Origin: Diabrotica undecimpunctata
Lineage: Eukaryota > Arthropoda > Insecta > Coleoptera > Chrysomelidae
Length of the DNA stretch: 64,000 nucleotides
Assembly: GCF_040954645.1 (NCBI RefSeq)
Contig: NC_092811.1
Coordinates: 84,329,063-84,393,062 of the forward strand
Direction: 5' to 3'
The position numbers and the translations under genes are program-made. Below are positions 19,537-30,764 of the stretch, piece after piece (position 1 is the first letter of the stretch; every line of letters starts with the position of its first letter). Under the pieces are notes generated by a model. That model searched no databases. It was not told the DNA's origin and worked only from the letters and a program-made list of their open reading frames with translations.

Positions 19537-22500
19537 TTAGATCTTTTGAAGGAGTTGGCAGTCTTTAAGATAGGAAAATATTTTTCGGGTGTCTGTATTT
19601 TCTTCTAGGGCATCTCTTAGGGAGTTGGGTATGTTATATTTGAGTCGTTCACTATTATATTTGGGACACTGTATTAAAAAATGTTTAACCTTTAGAACAC
19701 TGTTGCACACTTCACACACTGGTTTATTTTTGCGCTGTAATAAATAGTCATGGGTAAGTCGTGTATGGCCGATACGGAGACGGGTAAGTATCACTTGCTC
19801 TCTCCTGTCTTTTATTTTTGGTTTCCAAAGATGTGAATGTTTGTTGACTTCGTATAGCCTTGATGGAGTGTTGTTCCAAGTTTCTTGCCATTTTTAAATT
19901 ATTTTTTGTTTTAGGTATGGTTTTAAATCGTTTTGTACCAATATATTACTTTCTTCGGACATCGGGTTAGTTGGTGCGTTCTTAGCCAGTTTATCTACAA
20001 CTTCGTTACCTTCAATTCCTATATGAGAAGGCACCCATAAAAAGTGAACTTGGATGTTCTTATTTGCAATGTTTTTAAGTTCTTTTTTAATAAGAAGTAG
20101 AAGGGGGTTGTCACAGTACAATTGAGTCAGTGAGGATAATGAACCTAAAGAATCTGTGATTATTATATATCTTTCTTTGTTTTTGTTTTGTATTAGCAAT
20201 AGTGCTTTTAGGATTGCAAATAATTCAGCCGAAAAGATGGTTGTAATTGATGGCAATTTGAAACTAACTGAGGAGTCTTCCGAATAAATTGCTGCTCCAA
20301 CTCTGTCTTCATTTTTTGACGCATCGGTGTATACGTTGTAGGTATTGCCATATCTGTTTAATAGTGTAGAAAACTTTTGTTTAATGACGGTTGATGATAT
20401 CTCTGATTTTCTTAGGCTTGTTAGACTGATGTCGATATCAGGAATAGATATTGTCCATGGTGCTGGGTTGTGGATTGAAGAGGTATCATAGGTTTTTGGA
20501 AATTGAAAATTTAATTTGGATAAGTATGATTTTATACGAAAGTAAAAAGGATGATCAATTTGATGTGTTTGTTGGAATTTATTTGTAAATCGATCAGCAA
20601 AAACGTTATGCAGTACTGGATTATTTCGGTTTGATGACACTGCCGCTGCATATGTTAGGCTTAGATATTGTCTTCTGAAAGAAAGAGGAAGTTCTCCACT
20701 TTCCCAATAAAGACTTTGAATGGGACTTGTGTAGTGAGCACCTAAAGAAATACGTAGACATCTATTTTGGATAATATCCAGTGACTTCAAATGTGTTTTT
20801 TTGGAGGAGTTGTAGAAGATGGCTCCATAGTCAAGTTTTGATCGAATTATGAATTTGTAAATAAGTATTAAACTTGAATAATCGGCACCCCAGTTTTTAA
20901 AGGCAAGGGATCGTAGTAAATTTATACCAGGTAGACAGGATTTTTTCAGCTGTTGAATATGTGTCTTCCAAGTTAATTTTTTATCAAACGTCATACCCAA
21001 GAATCGGATTTCTTCTACATAATCTAGTTTTTGTTCGTGTAGATATAATTCTTTTGTTTGGATTTGATTTCTCTTTGAGAAACAGATTGCTTTCGTTTTT
21101 GTAGTGTTAAACTGAAGTCCACTTGTAGCTGACCATTTCTCAATGTGTGTTAACGCTTTTTGAATGTGATTGTGAATCGTTGCTATGTTTTTTCCTCTAC
21201 AGAAAATAACTAGGTCGTCAGCGTATAATCTAGCTTTGACGGGGTTTTCAATTTGTGTTAATATCGAATTTATTGCTACTAAGAATAAAGTTGTGCTTAA
21301 ATTTGATCCTTGTGGTATACCATTTTGTTGAATTTTTGTTTGAGAATATGTTCCGTCAACTCGAACTTGAAATTGTCTGTTTTCAAGAAAATTTGAAATG
21401 TATTTTAATATGTTACCCCTTATTAACCAGTTGCTGAGTGTTTTAATGATTGAATATTTTCAAACTGTATCATATGCTTTGCTTATATCAAAAAATATTC
21501 CAACACAATGCTGTTTTATTGCAAATGCTTCGTGGATTTCTGATTCTAAGTCAACGAGATTGTCTAAAGTTGAGCGATGTTTTCGGAAACCACATTGTTC
21601 TGGAATAATTAATTTGTTTGCTTCTAAATACCACATAAGCCTATTGTTTATTATCTTTTCTAATATTTTACCTATGCTACATGTGAGTGATATCGGTCGA
21701 TATGTTTGTGGATCTGATTTTGGTTTAGTTGGTTTTTGAATAGGTATTATGATTGAATTTTTCCATGATTTAGAAAATACGTTTCTGGATAAGATTATAT
21801 TGTAGATTTTGAGTAGGTGTTCTTTAGATTGAGGGCCTAAATTTTTAAGAAATATAAACGGTATATTGTCGGGTCCAGGACAAGTGTTCTTACAATTCTG
21901 AAATACATTTTCTAATTCTTCCTTTGTTATTTGTATATTGAGATCGTTATTGTTTTGATCGTAATATTCTATAGGATTTTTTTCTTCTTTTATTTTGATT
22001 TTTAAGAAATTGGAAGTATAATTTAAGTTACTTGAGTTATATTCATAAGTAGATGCTAGTATATTGGATATTTCTTCTGGGCTTTTATAAATAGTGTTAT
22101 TTTGAGTTAAAAAGTTTATTGATTTATGGGGTTTGGAACAAGACATTTTGTTGCCTTTTTTCCATATAGCTGTTATAGGAGTTAAACTATGTATTGTGGT
22201 GACATATTCTCTCCAAGAGTCACGTTTGGCTTTTTTAATGGTATACCTAGCGACTGCCCTTAATTTTTTGAATTCTATAGAATTTTCTTGAGTTTTTTGT
22301 CGTTTGAATTTATTAAAAGCTTGTTTCGATTGTTTTAATGCTTCTTTGCAGTCATGATTCCACCAAGGTACCGACTGATGTTTGTGATCGTACTTAATTA
22401 TTCCAACGTACTTTTTTGCTGATTCTGTGATTACGTTTGTCAGAGAGTATATTATTTTGTCTATATCTACATTGTCATTTAGGTTTTGCAGGTTGTTTTC

Positions 22501-23229
22501 AACGTAATTTTGAAATTCTGTCCAATTTGCGCCTTTTAAATTCCATTTTAGTTGTTGCGGGGTAGTTGATTGTAGTTCATTGCTTATTATGATAGGGTAG
22601 TGATCACTATCATATAGATCTGGTAACACATCCCACGTAAGAGTATGTGTAATTGATGGTTCGCAAATACATAGATCTATACAAGAGCCTTCACCTGTTC
22701 TTGTGTCAAAGCGCGTATGTTGTCCGTCGTTAAGAATATTTAGGTTGACTTCTTCTATTATTTTTTCTATTTTTCGACCTAGAGATGTTAGTTTTGCTGA
22801 ACCCTATAACGGATTATGTGCATTGAAATCTCCAATTATTATCCTTGGAGCAGGTAGTTGATTTAATAAGTTTGAAATTTCTTTTGAATCGGGTTCTTTA
22901 TTGGGGGAATGTAAATATTGCAAATTGAAAAAGAAATTGTGTCTGTGACTCTAATTCCAATTGCTTCAATAGTTGTTGTGAGTTTTATCAGTTTAGCGTC
23001 AAAGCTATCTTTTATGTAGATTGCTACCCCTCCGCTTGCAATTTTCGAATTTTCTCGATTTCTAAAAAAACAATTAAAATTCTTCAAGTCATGAGCTTTG
23101 TTGTTTTTGAAGTGGGTTTCTTGTAAACATATCAGACTAGGTTTATGTTTTGAAATTAGTAATTTTAACATTTCTAAATGGGTGTAATACCCATTTATGT
23201 TCCATTGAATTAGAGAGTTGAAAATGATG
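19537..23229 (-). pseudogene. I-type LINE ORF2: endonuclease, RT, RNase H
   Basis: AP-endonuclease blocks: IQWNINGYYTHLE (start), ICLQETHF, GDFNAHNPL, SDHYPI. RT blocks: CPGPDNIPFIFLK, YRPISLTCSIGKILE, FFDISKAYDTV, YADDLVIF (near 21213). RNase H: VYTDASKNEDRVGAAIY, SAELFAILKA, IITDSLGSL, FLWVPSHIGIEGNE. C-terminal knuckle CEVCN...HFLIQC. Lesions: a frameshift near 22900, TAG in place of the Trp of GDFNAHNPLW near 22805, TGA in place of Trp after AYDTV near 21461, and TAA near 19894. The frame is the same as ORF1, separated by tandem TAA TAA, and the first endonuclease residues precede any in-frame ATG. Confidence 0.88.
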
Positions 23230-23234
23230 TGTTA

Positions 23235-24617
23235 TTAATTTTCTATTGATGCGTCGCTTTCTAAGTCTGTTTGAAGGTCTAAGTTGATTTGCTTTAATAT
23301 TTTATTTTTTATTCGAGTGCATTTGACTTTAATTTTTCGGTCCTTTAGGTAAGGGTATATATTAGTTAATAGATCTGTGACCTCTGCTGTTTCTTCTGTA
23401 TACATTTTGGTGACACTTAACGGGTCTGGTGAGTACTCACAGTTTTCAAAAAAGTCTAATAACTGTTCGTAAGTTATAGGGTAGTTGGAATTTGGGTTCT
23501 CAAATAAAGGTTTACAGTATCTTAGCATTTCTTCTAGTGTTTTTTGTGGTTTGACATTTTGATCTGATTTTACTTTCTTCTCTTTATTTTTTGGTGTAAT
23601 AAAAGTAGGTTCCTCTGTAGATGTAGTAGCTGGTGGAGAGACTTGGGAGATTGTGCGTTTGTTTTGTGCTTTCCCTGTGTTTATATGCGTTGCCTTATTT
23701 TCTATATCTATTTTTGGGTAGTTTGTTGTTTCTGAATCTTCTTTGGTTAGCTGCATGTGTGGTTTTTCTTGTTGGTTATTTTGTGGTTGGGTTTCTTGTT
23801 GTGTGCTTTCTTCTTTTGATTGTTGTTGTTTAGTGTTTGTCTGGGTTTTTTGAGTTGATAGATTAGTTGTATTTTCAATTGGGTTTATATTTGGAACTGG
23901 ATTATTTGATGTTGAATTATCTGTTGTAATCGCAGTAGACATTGGACAATTTTTTGTTAAGTGGTTGGTTTGTTTACATGTTTGACAAGCTTGGTTATCT
24001 AATGAAAGGAAAATTCTGTATGTCGTTTCCTCATATGTGATAAGGAAAGAATCAGGTAAGGGCTGGTTATTTAGTGGAGATATGTATGTTTGGCGTCTGA
24101 AACTCAAAATATGTTGGAATTGTGGTGTTGATGTGCCTATTCTTAGGAATGTTATAGGTGACAGAAGATTTAATCCATGTGATTTTAATGCGGATATTAG
24201 GACTGAGTGTGGGATTGAGGGACAGACATTGGACAATACTAATCGCTGACTGGGGCTAATTAGTCTACGAGCTTGTAAGAGTTGATGGTTTATTTGAATT
24301 TTTTCATTTCTGTTTATGAAATCCTCAGCTAGTTTTTCGTTTGCTAAATAAATACATACTCCATTATTTGATAATTTTGAACAGAAGGATATCTGGGTTG
24401 GTTGTATCAGATGACTCAAAGCGGACAAGTAATCATCTAGTTTGGTATTTTCAATTGAATCAAAAATAATTGCTTGTTTTCTTGATGGAAATATATTGGA
24501 TTGTGGTGTTTGATTGGTAACGGAAGAATATGTAGGTGATCCATTAAATTGATATGATGAGGAGCTGTTTGGTGTATTGTTAGTTGTAGGAATTTCAGAT
24601 TGAATAGAACTATCCAT
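23235..24617 (-). CDS. I-type LINE ORF1 protein (Gag-like, zinc knuckle)
   Basis: Intact 460-residue frame starting MDSSIQSEIPTT. A Ser/Thr/Asn-rich N-terminus leads to a folded region (residues ~55-210: QAIIFDSI, VCIYLANEKLAEDF, RLVLSNVCPSIPH, TYRIFLSLDNQ) with RRM-like character, then one CCHC knuckle CQTCKQTNHLTKNC near residue 215, a long Gln/Thr/Asn-rich linker, and a charged C-terminus. This is the usual layout of ORF1 proteins that coat LINE RNA. The stop is TAA, followed immediately by a second TAA and ORF2 in the same frame. No disabling change is seen. Confidence 0.85.
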   Translation of the reverse strand: MDSSIQSEIPTTNNTPNSSSSYQFNGSPTYSSVTNQTPQSNIFPSRKQAIIFDSIENTKLDDYLSALSHLIQPTQISFCSKLSNNGVCIYLANEKLAEDFINRNEKIQINHQLLQARRLISPSQRLVLSNVCPSIPHSVLISALKSHGLNLLSPITFLRIGTSTPQFQHILSFRRQTYISPLNNQPLPDSFLITYEETTYRIFLSLDNQACQTCKQTNHLTKNCPMSTAITTDNSTSNNPVPNINPIENTTNLSTQKTQTNTKQQQSKEESTQQETQPQNNQQEKPHMQLTKEDSETTNYPKIDIENKATHINTGKAQNKRTISQVSPPATTSTEEPTFITPKNKEKKVKSDQNVKPQKTLEEMLRYCKPLFENPNSNYPITYEQLLDFFENCEYSPDPLSVTKMYTEETAEVTDLLTNIYPYLKDRKIKVKCTRIKNKILKQINLDLQTDLESDASIEN

Positions 24618-24904
24618 TTTTAATTATCATTTGTAACTAGAGTACGGTCCTGGCATACAACCTTCTTAGTCTGTAGTGGAACAGGTTTTATATAAATACC
24701 TGTCCTAGATTTTGTAGGTTATCCAAAATAATATTTGATAATAGTAAAAACTGTTATGTTTAAAGTAACTTACTATCTCTGTTGTGTTTATTTTTGTTAT
24801 TTCACTGCTGGATCCCTAATTAACGAAAATATTTTTAGTATTTCACTAGTTTTTAAATTAATTATGAGAGCTCGATTTAAAAAACGTATTAGCTACTATG
24901 TTCA

Positions 24905-25382
24905 GAGCAATATTCCTATTGGTGTCTTTGAAAATACTAAAGTTTTAGTTTTGGAAACGTTTAGATGTAAAACGTACATTTCGCTGTGGTGAACTACTGC
25001 ATTTATTATATTGTGTAGTTCTTGTGCGTTGCTTGCTATTAAGACGGTATCATCAGCATATCTGATGTTGTCTATGCTGATTCCGTTAATCTTAATTCCG
25101 CCTTGGACCTCGTCTAATGCTTCTCTGAATATAGACTCCGAATACAAATTAAAGAGTAGCGGTGATAAGACGCAACCCTGTCTCACTCCTCGTCGGATTT
25201 GTATGTCTTCGGATGTTGTGTGCTCTATTTCAATTGTTGCCGTTTGGTGCCAGTATAGTTCTGAGATAATTCGCAAGTCTTATTCGTCAACTCCAGTTGT
25301 TCTCAGAATTTCGATCATCTTTTGATGGTTAACGCAGTCAAATGCTTCTCGATAGTCAATAAAACATGCATATACATCTATC
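24905..25382 (-). pseudogene. RTE-like LINE, upstream RT part
   Basis: Minus-strand frames read YACFIDYREAFDCVNHQKMI, a stop near 25279, then RGVRQGCVLSPLLFNLYSE, IRYADDTVLIASNAQEL (catalytic) and LNVSKTKTLVFSK. This is the RT palm immediately N-terminal to the part at 18783-19412, same family and strand. The 5' end is truncated near 25382. One in-frame stop replaces a Lys-type codon in GVDExDLRII. Confidence 0.88.
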
Positions 25383-26000
25383 TAAGAAATAGAAATGTGT
25401 TTTTTCAATATGTTTATTTACTACAGATATTAGATATACTCGACACTTTAATTATACATTTTGATTGCGTTGCATTTATGGGAAACGAAATTAATATAAC
25501 GACCAGACGGATAATAAAAGTTTATGGCCTTAAAAAAAAAAGAACGCGTATTCTGTGTTGAGTTTTAGTTTTCAGTAATCATTCAGACACCATTTGCATC
25601 GGTCCGCGATACATATACAAAAAATACCGTCCCTTCGAGAATTAATTACGTTTTACAAAATAAATATTATTAACACTTTTTTCTACGTTTTATTCGATTC
25701 TATTATTTTTTATTTTTGTTACCGTGGTAAATAAGTTTATTACACGCATCCACACAACCGCGGAACATATATATGAGGCATAAATGTATATTAAAGTCCA
25801 CCGAATACGTTAACCAAATATTTCTAAATTGTAGAATATTCTGATCTTTATAAATATCTAAACAATATTTGTTTCCTTGCCTTCCTAAAGAGCTGTATGC
25901 AATATATTTGCTGTCATAATTTTATTCTTTGCATAATATATCACTGGGACACGTCAACGTTTAGATTTAAATGTGTGCTTTTTAAACATAAACCTAAATG
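25383..26000. other. Unassigned interval
   Basis: No gene or complete repeat recognised. The last ~40 bases (TAAACATAAACCTAAATGTACA) resemble, in reverse, the sequence near 41115-41165. Confidence 0.4.
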
Positions 26001-26064
26001 TACAGGGTGATTCACGCAAGTCTAGCACAGTACGTCATCTTTATTTTTAATGAAACACCCTGTA
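26001..26064. mobile_element. 64-bp inverted-repeat element (mini-MITE)
   Basis: Begins TACAGGGTGATTCA and ends TGAAACACCCTGTA, 13 of 14 bases inverted. The same terminus followed by CGCRAR appears near 40951-40975 and 41099-41122, so it belongs to a dispersed family with Tc1/mariner-type ACAGGGTG ends. Confidence 0.55.
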
Positions 26065-26142
26065 TATTTTTAACAGCACTAAGTTTTAATGAATTTATGT
26101 CAAATTACGTAGAAAGAAAGACTGCTAGATTCGCGTGACCAC

Positions 26143-26470
26143 GAGCAGGATCTTTTTAATGTTGCGTAAAACGACTTCAAAGCAAACTGTGTTGCCCAAG
26201 ATCTCGAAGTGACTAAGGGAATCTTGTCCGTATTCAATAAAAAGTTCGGTCGTTTGGATGAGCTAAAAATTCAACAGCTTAAAGTTGGAAGAGTATTGCA
26301 ATTAGAAGATGGTCCTTCATCTTTGCTGTTATGGTGACCAGGCAGTCTTATACAGACAGGAAACGCTATGAGGACATATGGCGTGCTCTAACTAATCTGG
26401 ATTGGAAGATTATGAGAAGCATGATTGACGTAATCTTCCGACAAGTCGGCATACGAATTACTGTGTAGAG
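26143..26470 (+). pseudogene. Macrodomain pseudogene, ADP-ribose glycohydrolase OARD1-like
   Basis: The plus strand reads QDLFNVA, stop, NDFKANCVAQDLEVTKGI then FNKKFGRLDELKIQQLKVGRV, and, after a frameshift near 26333, VTRQSYTDRKRYEDIWRAL and DWKIMRSMIDVIF, GIRITVY. These line up in order with the small macrodomain protein OARD1: GDLF..., AHCxSEDxxMGxGIA, FKKKFGxVxEL, YYLxTKxxAxxKPTYE, LxWxxVxxMIExxF and a C-terminal KITVY. The human protein removes ADP-ribose from acidic residues. The segment carrying the GCGLDRL loop is deleted, the first glycine-rich loop is altered, and there are several stops. No intron is seen, so a processed pseudogene is likely. It is the clearest host-derived coding trace in the window. 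Confidence 0.75.
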
Positions 26471-26524
26471 TAATTACACGAATTACATTAACCCGAAGAG
26501 ATCGTGTCCTGCAAAGACAGTATA

Positions 26525-26582
26525 CTGTTATTTCTTCTTGAGGGGTTTTTGCAGAGCTAGAGAGTCCTGTAGATTCCGCCAT
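26525..26582 (-). pseudogene. Start of an LTR-element Gag-like ORF
   Basis: The minus strand opens MAESTGLSSSAKTPQEE just downstream of the probable LTR at 26611-26913, then runs into sequence antisense to the macrodomain pseudogene. Only about 18-20 codons can belong to the element. Confidence 0.3.
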
Positions 26583-26610
26583 CCTGAGCACAGCTGACGG
26601 GAATTATAAA

Positions 26611-26913
26611 TGTTCTTTTGGAAAACACTTTTTAAAAAGCACAAACACTGAAAATAAACTTTTATTTACACTTGCAAGGATTTTAGTTACAATTTACAAT
26701 ATAATTTTCAGACTGAACAAAGGTGGTTTTACTATGCTTTATTTATAATAAATACACTCACTAAATTTGCTTTTCTATTACGTCACAATTGATATTGCAA
26801 GGTTCCAGAATGCTCGTTAAGAGCGGTCCCCGGCCCGTCGGTTGGAGAAAGAGGAGGTGAGTTTAGTTGGTAGGCGGTCAGCTACGGTGAGGCGTAGCCG
26901 TCCGAATCCAACA
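26611..26913 (-). repeat. Probable copia-like LTR
   Basis: On the minus strand the 303-bp segment starts TGTTGG and ends AACA, the usual termini of Copia LTRs, and is more GC-rich than its surroundings. It lacks a clear primer site downstream, and no second copy is in the window. Confidence 0.4.
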
Positions 26914-27224
26914 CACCTAAGACACCTTCACAGAGGTCTTTTGAAGATTCTCACCTCACAAGGAAAATCATAACTCATATACGAGAATCTTCGCGACGTT
27001 TGAAATAGCAACCGAGATATTCCAGAAAATGCAATGACGCATGCGTGACCGTGGCATTCTAGAATACACTTCATAGTAACGAATAAAGATAGATTAATCG
27101 AGATGATTCTAGAATAAGCATTTTTGTATGTAAGGAGCGCTGTTATTATTTGAATATTAGTTTTGAATATCGTGTTGTAAATAAGCCTCAAACAACAAGG
27201 GAAACGTTTTATTATGACCAATTA

Positions 27225-29640
27225 CAACAAGTAGTAGATCAAGTCTGAGGGAAGATGATAATATTGGAAGATTTAACGCCCTAATAGGCAATCAAGTAAT
27301 ACCCGGACTTAAGCAAAAACATAACGAAGATGTTAAAAACGAAAATGGAGAACTGAGGATAAACTTCTGTACGAATAACGAACTTAGAATAAACAACACA
27401 TTTTTGACCACAAAGACCAACACACATATGCATTTAATAACACCCGTGGACAAAGATATTTGATAGATTATGTTATAGCCAACGGAGATATACATCCATC
27501 GAAAATAATCGACGTAAGATGCCTCAACTCAGCAGATATAGGTAGCGACCATAGCCTAGTATTATGTAAAATAGGAATCATCCTGAAATACTTCATACCC
27601 AGGAGAGTGGCGCCGACACAAACAAAAATCAAAGTCGAAGGACTAAATACAAAATACTTATACAGAAAAAGAATATCAAAGAAGATCGCTGGGAATGGAA
27701 TATTAGAAAACGATAACATCGAGGAAAGCTGGGAAAAACTAAAAAATAACAATTAACGCAGCAGCAGAATCACTTGGAGAGAGGAAAGTAACGAACACTC
27801 AGTACCATATCAAAAAGAAAACACCATGGTGTAGAGAGGAAGTGAAGACAAAATGTGAAGAAAAGAAGAAAGCCTTTTTACAATACAGAACACAAAAAAC
27901 ACAACAAGCATAAACCTATGAATGAATATACAAAAAACGAAAAATATAACCACTATAAACGAATCAGAAATGAAACGAATACTTTAGTTAGACAAATAAA
28001 AAGGGAACACTGACAGAGCTTCTCAAAACAGATGGAACACGACTTCTACGGAACACAAAAAGAAATATGGAGAATAATCAGAGGACAAAGAAAAGAGATG
28101 AACGAACTAATAAAAACGAAAGACATTCAGAAGGAAACATGGGTAGACTACTTTCGAATCCTATTTGCTAAAGGTGACGATAATGGACCAATAACACCAG
28201 AGGAGACGACAAACGAAGAAATAAAAATATTGAGGAGGAAGCATTAAAAAAATATAAAATCACCAGGAGAGGACAGAATACCGAACGAACTCCTAAAGTA
28301 CGGAGGACCAGATCTGACCAAACAACTATTAAAACAAATCCAAAAAATAATAGAACAAACCAGAATTCCTCAAGCATGAAGATTAAGCATCCTTATACCT
28401 CTCTTCAAAAAGGGAGACAAATCGGATCCAGAAAATTACAGAGGAATTTATTTATAAACACAAAACTAAAAGTAACAACCAAAGTAATAACAAATAAACT
28501 GAATGAAATTATAACACTAGCAGAAGAACAACAAGGTTTTAAGTCGGGAAGATCATGCACCGACGCTATATTTATAATGAGGCAAATGCAAGAGAAATCA
28601 TTAGAATACAACAAACCAGCATACCTTTGTTTCGTGGACCTTAAGAAGGCATTTGAAAGGGTCAAATTATAGGACGTTATTCACTTATTGTACTCAAGAG
28701 AGATACCTCTAGGAATAATTAACAATCGTAGAAAATATCTACCAAAACAACACAATAAAAGTAAAAGTAGAAGAACTAACCGACCCTGTTGAAGCTGTCA
28801 ATGGGACAAGACAGGGATATTCCCTTAGTTCTCAATTGTTCAAGCTGATTATAGCTGAAATAATCAAAAAAGTAATAACTAAAAAAGGATGCCAAGTGGG
28901 AGAAAAACAACTTACAATAATCTGCTATGCAGACGACGCAATACTACTCTCTCAAGGTAACCGATTTACAACGTATGTTGCACCAATTTAATATAGCACC
29001 AGAAAATGTAACATGTTAATTTCTCCAAAAAAGACAAAATGCATGATTACAACAATAAATTTACTAAGATGTAAATTTGAGCTGGAAGGTTAGATAACAG
29101 AACAAGTGATGGAGTTTAATTATCTAGGCATCACATTATCTAGCTACGCAAAGCTCGAAACTGAAGCGGAAGATTAAGTGAGTAGAGCAAACAGAGCCGC
29201 AGGCTGCCTCAATGAAAAAACATGGAAAATTAAAAATATCGGTGAAGAAATGAAAGGCAGAATTTACAAAACAGTCATTAGACCAATAATTACATACGCG
29301 GCAGAAACACGACCTGACACAGAGAGGACAAAAAGGATGTTAGAAACAGCAGAGATAAAAACACAAAATTAATGGTAAAACGCTATAGGACAGAGCTAGA
29401 ATGTACAGATATACGACGTAAATGCAAGATGGTGAATATCAAGAACTGGGTAAGAAATAGAAGAAAAGAATGGAACGATCATATAAGCCAAATGACAATA
29501 AATAGAGAAGTGAAGACAACAAGAGACGGTTCCCAATAGGAAGACGATCAGTAGGAAGACCACGAAAACGATGGAACTACAACTTACTGGAGGCACATTG
29601 AAAAACAGAGTCATGTCTACATAAAAAGAAAAAGAAGTGT
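27225..29640 (+). pseudogene. RTE-like LINE, decayed, endonuclease to C-terminus
   Basis: Plus-strand scraps appear in the order of an RTE-type polymerase: FNALIGNQVIPGLKQKH and NGELRINFCTNNELRINNTF (endonuclease), RYLIDYVIANGDIHP, LNSADIGSDHSLVL (endonuclease His/Asp block), EIWRIIRGQRKEMNE, EEQQGFKSGRSCTDAIF, AYLCFVDLKKAFERV (RT motif A), a YADDA trace near 28925-28940, RIYKTVIRPIITYAAET, and WVRNRRKEWNDHI then GRRSVGRPRKRW. Stops and frameshifts throughout show this is old. The endonuclease Asp in GDFN reads Arg (GRFN). The 5' end is lost near 27225. Confidence 0.85.
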
Positions 29641-30764
29641 TGTAAATAAATAATTTATATAAATTATTCATAATAAACAGCTCGTTTTTTTAAATCGTTA
29701 CAATACACAATTCCTTAATGTTTTAAGTTAATATTATTTTCAACCTAGGTCGGGGACTGGTTTGAGGTTTTTTTATAATATAATAGAAGATGTCCAGTAT
29801 TTTTTTATGTATTTTTTTTAATGATGCATTTTTAAATACTTAATATTAAATGCTATTTCTGGAAAAATAGTATGTGTACCCCATAGTAAACAGACAATTC
29901 CGAACTTGTTGGCATTGGGTTGCAGAAAATGTATTGTTTTTATTACTATAAACTATTTGTAGATACACAGTATACTATTTTCAAACTTATCCTCGGCGTA
30001 GTTTCTATCTCTCAAATGAAAGGGATATAAAAAGGCTAAATATTAATAACATTAACCAAGACAAAAGAAAAGTAAATATATAAAAACATGGATCAAAATA
30101 AAATTTAAAAACAAGTGTGTTCAAATATTTTTATACGCATTGATGATGTAATTCAAGTAACTCATTTGAGATTTCTAGTTTTTTTTTTGCGTTCGCCCGT
30201 CCTAAATACCATAAAGCGAAGATCTAAAATTAAATCGACCAAGCCCACGAGTACAGTGCAGACAAAAGATTTTATAACCTAGTTCTTCGTGCACGCAAAA
30301 AATTCATTTAAGTTAAAGCTAGTCAGAGATATACAGAGATATGATACTGGTATACAGAGGATCCAGTAAAGTGTTGCACACATACAGTCGTATGAGTTTT
30401 TATATTATGTTACTCTTGAATTATTCTATGATATGCATGGTTTATACATGCTTCAGTTTAAATGGGACTATAGAACGGAATATACCATATACCCAATACT
30501 ACAATGGGTGGCTCAAAAATACTTTCAAGGCTATCAGTCAAAAGGTTTAATTCATGTGTTTTTCCTTTCTCTTTGTATTATTTAGATATGTGTAATATAA
30601 AAGTATTTGTATTTCTAAGTTGATACAAGAAAAACTTCACTTTTATTACAAACGCCTCAAAACGACAAGTTTTTCTCGCAAAAACCTTTTACAGTCTTCT
30701 TCTTTATTAACATAATTATTCAAACGATATTTCAAATTAACTATTTACAGCTACCATTACCTAG
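29641..30764. other. Unassigned AT-rich interval
   Basis: No coding similarity recognised; the 69-codon frame at 30341-30550 has no motif. Nothing more to report. Confidence 0.5.

Larger units (their letters stand above)
19413..24710 (-). mobile_element. I/Jockey-type non-LTR retrotransposon, near full length
   Basis: Minus-strand order: 5' leader (about 24620-24710), ORF1 (24617-23235), ORF2 (from about 23229 to 19537) with endonuclease, reverse transcriptase, RNase H and Cys-rich end, then a short 3' tail ending in oligo(A) at 19413-19420. An RNase H after the RT points to the I superfamily (I/Nimb-type) rather than Jockey itself. ORF1 is intact; ORF2 has four lesions. It separates two halves of an RTE LINE. 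No clear target duplication was seen; some 200 bp (24711-24905) between the leader and the RTE are unassigned. Confidence 0.88.

Noticed and set aside
23633..24249. Plus-strand ORFs of 66 and 70 codons
   Set aside because: Antisense to the intact ORF1 of the I-type LINE.
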